DNA from: Thermoplasmata archaeon
Lineage (GTDB): Archaea; Thermoplasmatota; Thermoplasmata; SG8-5; JAGLSY01
Direction: 5' to 3'
DNA length: 8,014 nt
Assembly: GCA_023135545.1 (NCBI GenBank)
Contig: JAGLSY010000041.1
Location: 1-8,014 of the forward strand
In this document: positions 5,280 through 8,014 of the stretch, piece after piece
How the letters are laid out: every line of letters begins with the position of its first letter
Numbering within the stretch: position 1 is the first letter of the stretch
Position numbers and translations under genes: made by a program
Notes under the pieces: model-generated
Databases searched by the model: none
Seen by the model: only the letters and a program-made list of their open reading frames with translations
Told to the model about the DNA's origin: nothing

Positions 5280-5528
5280 TTAATTGCCGTCACTGGCCCC
5301 ACTCTTTCCATCGGTCTCTATGTTGGCAGGGATGTCGTTTTCCCAGCCATCAGAATCATTGCTGGCAGCGCTCATCGCCTTCAGCTGCCTCCGGTACTTT
5401 CCGTACCTGTCCTCTGGTGAGAACTTCGGGGGGTGGGGTGTGATGGCGTCTAGGCCGCATGCTTCGCATCTTCCGGCCAGTGAATAAGAATGGCAGCCCG
5501 GGCAGACCAGAATGTTGGATTTCATCAT
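5280..5528 (-). CDS. nop10: Nop10, H/ACA ribonucleoprotein subunit, with C-terminal extension
   Basis: Nop10 binds the Cbf5 pseudouridine synthase and completes the H/ACA guide complex that pseudouridylates rRNA. The core (about residues 1-52) is typical. It has a zinc ribbon with CPGC (9-12) and CEAC (21-24), then ITPHPPKFSPEDRYGKYRR, the conserved proline-rich linker and helix. Archaeal Nop10 is usually near 55-60 residues. This one is 82, with an extra Ser/Asp/Asn-rich tail of about 30 residues that looks disordered. It starts in the ATGATGA that contains the aIF2-alpha stop codon, so it is translationally coupled; GGGAG lies just upstream. The second ATG (5525) is an equally possible start. 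Confidence 0.9.
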   Translation of the reverse strand: MMKSNILVCPGCHSYSLAGRCEACGLDAITPHPPKFSPEDRYGKYRRQLKAMSAASNDSDGWENDIPANIETDGKSGASDGN

Positions 5529-6310
5529 TTCTCCCTTCTGTTGAACTTTGCCGTTCCGCCAGCGTTCTCAATATAATCGGAGGCACGGTCAACCGCCATT
5601 TTCAACTCTTCCTCCGCAGTCTTGTAATCATTAGCTTTTACCACCACTCTGTACTTTGGAGCTCCGACATACTGGACCTCTATGTTTATATCACCGTCGC
5701 CCTCCTCTGCCTTGGTCAGAGCGGCTTTGATATGCTCGATGCCGTCCGAGGCATTTGATGTAAGTTCCAGATACCCGTCTATTGATATTGTGGACGGGGT
5801 CACATTCTCCCCGGCGATCTCCTTGAAAACATCCACCCACTTTCCCTTGAACAATTTCTTTTCCAGTTTGGTGTTGGATGCGGCCTCCTCAAATGCTATG
5901 TAAAGGGAGCCATAATATTCAATCAGGGCGTTGGCAAAGGTCTCGTGGCACCACTCGACGCTTTCTCCGAGCTTTCCCCCGACTATCTCGAGGAGCTTCT
6001 CGGCCCTCTGCTCGTTCTTCCAGTCCTGGATAGTCTCTCTTTTCTGGTGCTCGTTGACCTTCTTCAATGAAACATCGATGTGGCCTTTGCTCGGATTAAC
6101 TTCCAGAACACGGCAAACCAATCTCTGGCCCTCGCGGACGAAGTCACTCATCCTTTTTACCCAGCCGGTTGCGATTTCCGTGACGTGTATGAACCCCTCT
6201 TTCTGATCATACTCTTCCAGGCTGACAAAAGCACCAAAATTACGCACGTTCTTCACAGTGCAGACAACGAGGTCGCCCGGCTCCGGATATTCATTGGTTC
6301 TTACCATCAT
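5525..6310 (-). CDS. eif2a: Translation initiation factor aIF2 subunit alpha
   Basis: 261 residues, the expected length. The N-terminal S1 (OB-fold) domain spans about 8-85, with GDLVVCTVKNVRNFGAFVSL and EGFIHVTEIATGWVKR. A helical middle domain (about 88-170) includes KRETIQDWKNEQRAEKLLEIVGG written across two helices. The C-terminal alpha/beta domain (about 170-261), which contacts the gamma subunit, includes INIEVQYVGAPKYRVVVKA and KTAEEELK. aIF2 carries Met-tRNAi to the small ribosomal subunit. Its start lies 20 nt inside the eS27 gene, with GGAG six bases before the first of two consecutive ATGs (6310 and 6307). The overlap on both sides indicates tight coupling within the operon. Confidence 0.95.
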   Translation of the reverse strand: MMVRTNEYPEPGDLVVCTVKNVRNFGAFVSLEEYDQKEGFIHVTEIATGWVKRMSDFVREGQRLVCRVLEVNPSKGHIDVSLKKVNEHQKRETIQDWKNEQRAEKLLEIVGGKLGESVEWCHETFANALIEYYGSLYIAFEEAASNTKLEKKLFKGKWVDVFKEIAGENVTPSTISIDGYLELTSNASDGIEHIKAALTKAEEGDGDINIEVQYVGAPKYRVVVKANDYKTAEEELKMAVDRASDYIENAGGTAKFNRREK

Positions 6311-6497
6311 CTACAACTCCGACAACTACCCCTTTGATATCTGCTTTACCGCCAGTGGGGTTTGCCAGGGTTGAGCCGCAAGCCAAACAGTTGACCTTTG
6401 TGGCTGGTTTGAGAAAAATAATCTGCTTGTTGCTGCAGTCTTTGCATTCCACCTCTATGAAACGTGCATCAGTAGGTATCTTTTCAGCCAGGTTCAT
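6291..6497 (-). CDS. rps27e: Small subunit ribosomal protein eS27 (S27e)
   Basis: 68 residues, typical for archaeal eS27. The zinc finger is formed by CKDC and CLAC (CxxC about 15 residues apart), in the family context RFIEVECKDCSNKQIIF and VNCLACGSTLANPTGGKA. The C-terminus (IKGVVVGVVDDGKNQ) is short. It starts at an ATG overlapping the eL42 stop by four bases, with GGAGG directly before it, and overlaps the aIF2-alpha start by 20 nt. It is the second gene of the operon. Confidence 0.95.
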   Translation of the reverse strand: MNLAEKIPTDARFIEVECKDCSNKQIIFLKPATKVNCLACGSTLANPTGGKADIKGVVVGVVDDGKNQ

Positions 6498-6775
6498 TCC
6501 TCCACGAACTCGAACTTCTTCGCCCTGATGGCCGGTGGCTGGACATACTTCTTGCAGTCAACACATTTGAATCTCAGCCAGACACGCCTTGTGGGCTTTT
6601 CTCTTCCCTCTGGTTTAGGTCTTGGGAAACCACCATAACCCGCCGTTACTCTTCGAAATTGTCTCTGACCGCGCTTGAGCTCACCGGCCGGTTTCTTCTT
6701 CACCTTCTCGACTTCGTGAACCGTGTGCTTCTTACACTTGGGGCAATATGTGTTTATCTTTCTTGGTCTCTTCAT
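6494..6775 (-). CDS. rpl44e: Large subunit ribosomal protein eL42 (L44e)
   Basis: 93 residues, matching the family. MKRPRKINTYCPKCKKHT opens the protein, a basic linker follows, the family GYGGFPRPKPE segment is present, and KCVDCKKY gives the second CxxC of the zinc site. In the ribosome eL42 lies near the E site and contacts tRNA. The start at 6775 is preferred because AGGT lies eight bases upstream and because family members begin with this M-K-x-P-R/K pattern. An in-frame ATG two codons earlier (6781) is too close to the AGGT, and the frame further upstream runs through the promoter. It is the first gene of the operon. Confidence 0.95.
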   Translation of the reverse strand: MKRPRKINTYCPKCKKHTVHEVEKVKKKPAGELKRGQRQFRRVTAGYGGFPRPKPEGREKPTRRVWLRFKCVDCKKYVQPPAIRAKKFEFVEE

Positions 6776-6830
6776 GGTCATCAACCTGGGGGTATCCCAA
6801 ACAGGATTGGAAGGGAGACTAAATATGAAC

Positions 6831-6840
6831 CTATATAATA
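6831..6840 (-). promoter_or_regulatory. TATA box of the eL42-eS27-aIF2a-Nop10-PAC2 operon
   Basis: On the minus strand TATTATATAG, the best TATA match between the tRNA and eL42. A start about 25 nt on (near 6810) gives a leader of about 35 nt before the ATG at 6775. No attenuator-like hairpin is evident in the leader. Confidence 0.55.
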
Positions 6841-6854
6841 GTGTTTCCTCTGAA

Positions 6855-6894
6855 ACCATATCGAATACAAAGAGAAAATGGTCCCGACTCCGGA
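6855..6894 (-). pseudogene. Decayed duplicate of the tRNA-Tyr 3' end and its terminator
   Basis: Read on the minus strand this segment repeats the end of the tRNA gene: CCGG-AGTCGGGACCATTT, identical to the tRNA acceptor strand, discriminator and CCA except for one missing C. A T-rich tail and TTCGA then resemble the sequence just behind the real tRNA (TTTTTAATCGA). The offset between copies is about 76 nt. Further into the T arm the match fades (TTGGCT against TTCAAAT). It cannot form a tRNA. It may be a tandem-duplication relic or a trace of integration at the tRNA 3' end. Confidence 0.55.
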
Positions 6895-6937
6895 GCCAAG
6901 TCATTGATGAGAGGTTGATCTTGCTCTGCGGGAGTCT

Positions 6938-6953
6938 CGATTAAAAATAGAAA
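6938..6953 (-). terminator. T-rich terminator of tRNA-Tyr
   Basis: Immediately after the encoded CCA the minus strand reads TTTCTATTTTTAA, a typical archaeal oligo-T termination tract for a tRNA gene. Confidence 0.5.
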
Positions 6954-7075
6954 TGGTCCCGACTCCCGGATTTGAACCGGGGATCTGCTGATATCGGCTG
7001 ATACCGGATTTGCGTTAAGCGAATCCGGGCTACTAACTACAGTCAGCCGCTCTAGCCAGTCTAAGCTAAGTCGGG
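6954..7075 (-). tRNA. tRNA-Tyr (GTA) with a 44-nt intron and encoded CCA
   Basis: Acceptor CCCGACT (7075-7069) pairs perfectly with AGTCGGG (6964-6958). A73 and CCA (6956-6954) are encoded. The D stem is GCTT/GAGC with a GG-containing loop. The anticodon stem GCTGA (7047-7043) pairs with TCAGC (6991-6987) around CTGTAG-A, giving anticodon GTA at 7040-7038. The T arm is CCCGG-TTCAAAT-CCGGG. C1-G72 with A73 is the archaeal tyrosine identity pattern. The intron, 7036-6993, sits at the canonical 37/38 position and contains a CCGGATT/AATCCGG hairpin. A bulge-helix-bulge can be drawn around the splice sites, but its central 4-bp helix is imperfect (one mismatch and one G-U). The mature length is 75 nt plus CCA. 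Confidence 0.95.
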
Positions 7076-7120
7076 ATTTGAATTAATTCAGGACTGGTAT
7101 TGTCTGGTATTATGATATTG

Positions 7121-7128
7121 TATAAAAC
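7121..7128 (-). promoter_or_regulatory. TATA box of tRNA-Tyr
   Basis: On the minus strand GTTTTATA, followed by CAATATC. A start about 25 nt on (near 7098) would leave a 5' leader of about 20 nt to be removed by RNase P. A second A/T box at about 7107-7117 would start closer to the tRNA. Confidence 0.45.
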
Positions 7129-7180
7129 CCTTTTTAATACTGATATATGTTTTGCTCTGTTGAGATATGTCTTGCTGGCG

Positions 7181-7267
7181 GATTGTTTTGCCCGCCTTCC
7201 AGGCCCCCCACCATACTAACACATCAATATCACCCATGCCAACAATTACTGTGACCCACGTTGGCAC
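7181..7267 (+). repeat. Dispersed intergenic repeat, copy C (diverged, with an insertion)
   Basis: The first 36 nt, GATTGTTTTGCCCGCCTTCC and the C-rich run after it, match copy A with about four differences. About 20 nt not found in copy A then intervene. The match resumes with ATTACTGTGACCCACGTTGGCAC (two blocks, 19 of 23 like 2218-2240 of copy A). The conserved 3' end of copies A and B is not found here. Confidence 0.6.
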
Positions 7268-7402
7268 GGTAGTGTGTGTTGGCCCCCCCTTGGAAACATT
7301 GAGCCAGCCTCTTCGTTTTATGTTGCCAATACCCAACCCAAAAAGGCCGCTCCTATGCTTTCGCCGACATTGAGAAGGATGTTGATACCAGCCGGCAAGG
7401 CC

Positions 7403-7413
7403 AATTATTTTAT
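7403..7413 (+). promoter_or_regulatory. TATA-like box of the TatD-like gene
   Basis: AATTATTTTAT centred about 29 nt before the ATG at 7437. There is no Shine-Dalgarno sequence before that ATG and the codon directly upstream is an in-frame TAG, so a leaderless or nearly leaderless mRNA is the simplest reading. Confidence 0.4.
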
Positions 7414-7436
7414 CATGCAGTTCCATCCCAGTATAG

Positions 7437-8014
7437 ATGCCTGAACAGGAATTTCCCATACTGGACAACCACATGCATCTCCAGCCCAATGGCAGGTGTG
7501 AGGAGGCAGTTAGGGATTTCGAAAAAGCTGGCGGGACCCACATAATTCTATCCCACTTGCCCTACCACTCTGTCAACATAACGAAGGGCGAGGATTTTCA
7601 GAAAGAGTATGACATCACACTGGACATAGCCAGGAGGGTGGGGGAAGCCACCGGCGTTAAGATATTCACGACTCTGGGCCCCTATCCGGTTCGGCTCATC
7701 AGGCTTGAAGAAAAACTTGGCCTGGCCCAGGCAGTTGAAATAATGAAGAAAGGGATGGAGCTGGCTGCCAAGGCCGTCGAGGAGCAAAAGGCGGTTGCCA
7801 TCGGCGAGATAGGACGCCCTCATTTTCCGGTTTCTGATGAGATATGGGCCGCATCCAATGAGATCATGGCCTACGGAATGGAGCAAGCCAGGGGTGTAGG
7901 ATGTCCGGTGGTTCTGCACACAGAGAGCGCAGGCCCCGAAATCTGGAAGGAACTGGCCGGTATGGCTGACAAGGCAGGCCTGGCCAGGGAGATGGTGATA
8001 AAGCATTATTCACC
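7437..8014 (+). CDS. TatD-like metal-dependent hydrolase, 5' part (runs off the window)
   Basis: 192 complete codons are visible without a stop and the gene continues past the right edge. The protein opens with PILDNHMHLQPNG, whose HMH (His12, His14) is the metal-binding HxH motif of TatD and amidohydrolase barrels. IGEIGRPH carries the likely metal ligand Glu124, VVLHTES has His161, and IKHYS has His190. The set matches the archaeal group of predicted TIM-barrel metal hydrolases (COG1099 type) more closely than classical TatD nucleases. Substrate is unknown; DNase activity cannot be assumed. The start at 7437 is forced from above by the TAG just upstream. Base composition resembles the other genes. 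It is divergent from tRNA-Tyr. Confidence 0.85.
   Translation, partial: MPEQEFPILDNHMHLQPNGRCEEAVRDFEKAGGTHIILSHLPYHSVNITKGEDFQKEYDITLDIARRVGEATGVKIFTTLGPYPVRLIRLEEKLGLAQAVEIMKKGMELAAKAVEEQKAVAIGEIGRPHFPVSDEIWAASNEIMAYGMEQARGVGCPVVLHTESAGPEIWKELAGMADKAGLAREMVIKHYS

Larger units (their letters stand above)
7076..7436. other. Non-coding gap between divergent tRNA-Tyr and the TatD-like gene
   Basis: 361 nt with no credible protein gene. It contains a tandem pair of 10-mers (CTGGTATTGT and CTGGTATTAT, 7094-7113), the tRNA promoter, repeat copy C (7181-7267), and then about 170 nt of unassigned sequence. That last part has C-runs and one small hairpin, CGACAT/ATGTTG near 7366-7385. The hydrolase promoter closes the gap. 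Confidence 0.6.

Noticed and set aside
7094..7113. Tandem 10-mers CTGGTATTGT and CTGGTATTAT upstream of the tRNA
   Set aside because: Only two short A/T-rich units; probably slippage within the promoter region, with no further support.
7088..7543. A 151-codon open frame on the minus strand opposite the hydrolase start and the gap
   Set aside because: It overlaps the true hydrolase coding sequence and repeat copy C, has an odd residue mix and no family resemblance; the plus-strand protein is clearly real.
1..8014. CRISPR array, transposase or prophage genes
   Set aside because: No regularly spaced direct repeats and no transposase, integrase or phage protein are present in any frame.

Overview
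The window is archaeal chromosome. It carries the conserved archaeal cluster eL42 - eS27 - aIF2-alpha - Nop10 - PAC2, an intron-containing tRNA-Tyr, TATA-type promoters, Shine-Dalgarno sites of the GGAG/GGAGGT type and at least one probably leaderless gene. The DUF6015-like and DUF2240-like proteins and the HisA-related protein point to Thermoplasmatota (relatives of Methanomassiliicoccales or the marine benthic groups). That placement is an inference from protein families, not from a marker-gene tree.

Layout. Positions 1-202 are non-coding and hold a structured element. Positions 203-1386 (minus) are a two-gene unit: a CoA-binding protein preceded by a radical-SAM activase of the NrdG type. 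Position 1656-2084 (plus) is a DUF6015-like gene. Positions 2085-2604 are a 520-nt non-coding block holding a dispersed repeat, a second copy of the structured element, a TATA box and a perfect 10-bp inverted repeat. Position 2605-2820 (plus) is a 71-aa protein gene with a very strong ribosome binding site and a terminator-like hairpin behind it. Positions 3057-4351 (plus) are a HisA-related TIM-barrel gene overlapping a DUF2240-like gene. Positions 4352-4499 hold a second copy of the dispersed repeat between convergent genes. Positions 4500-6775 (minus) are the translation/ribosome-biogenesis operon. Positions 6782-7075 hold its promoter, a decayed duplicate of a tRNA 3' end and the tRNA-Tyr gene. 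Positions 7076-7436 are non-coding with a third, diverged repeat copy. From 7437 to the right edge is the first part of a TatD-like metal-dependent hydrolase.

How the genes fit together. The minus-strand operon couples two ribosomal proteins, an initiation factor subunit, an H/ACA RNP protein and a proteasome-assembly-chaperone-family protein, all overlapping or nearly touching, as in many archaea. The other genes are short independent units.

The most interesting signal is non-coding. Two elements, 98-192 and 2292-2389, fold on the plus strand into the same architecture: a 12-bp stem enclosing a 7-bp hairpin, then a 5-bp hairpin at a fixed distance. Paired positions have changed together between copies, and every non-Watson-Crick pair is G-U only if the plus strand is read. 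This looks like a multi-copy structured RNA family that I do not recognise. A separate roughly 90-100-bp dispersed intergenic repeat occurs three times. All structural and alignment statements were made by eye, without folding software or database searches.
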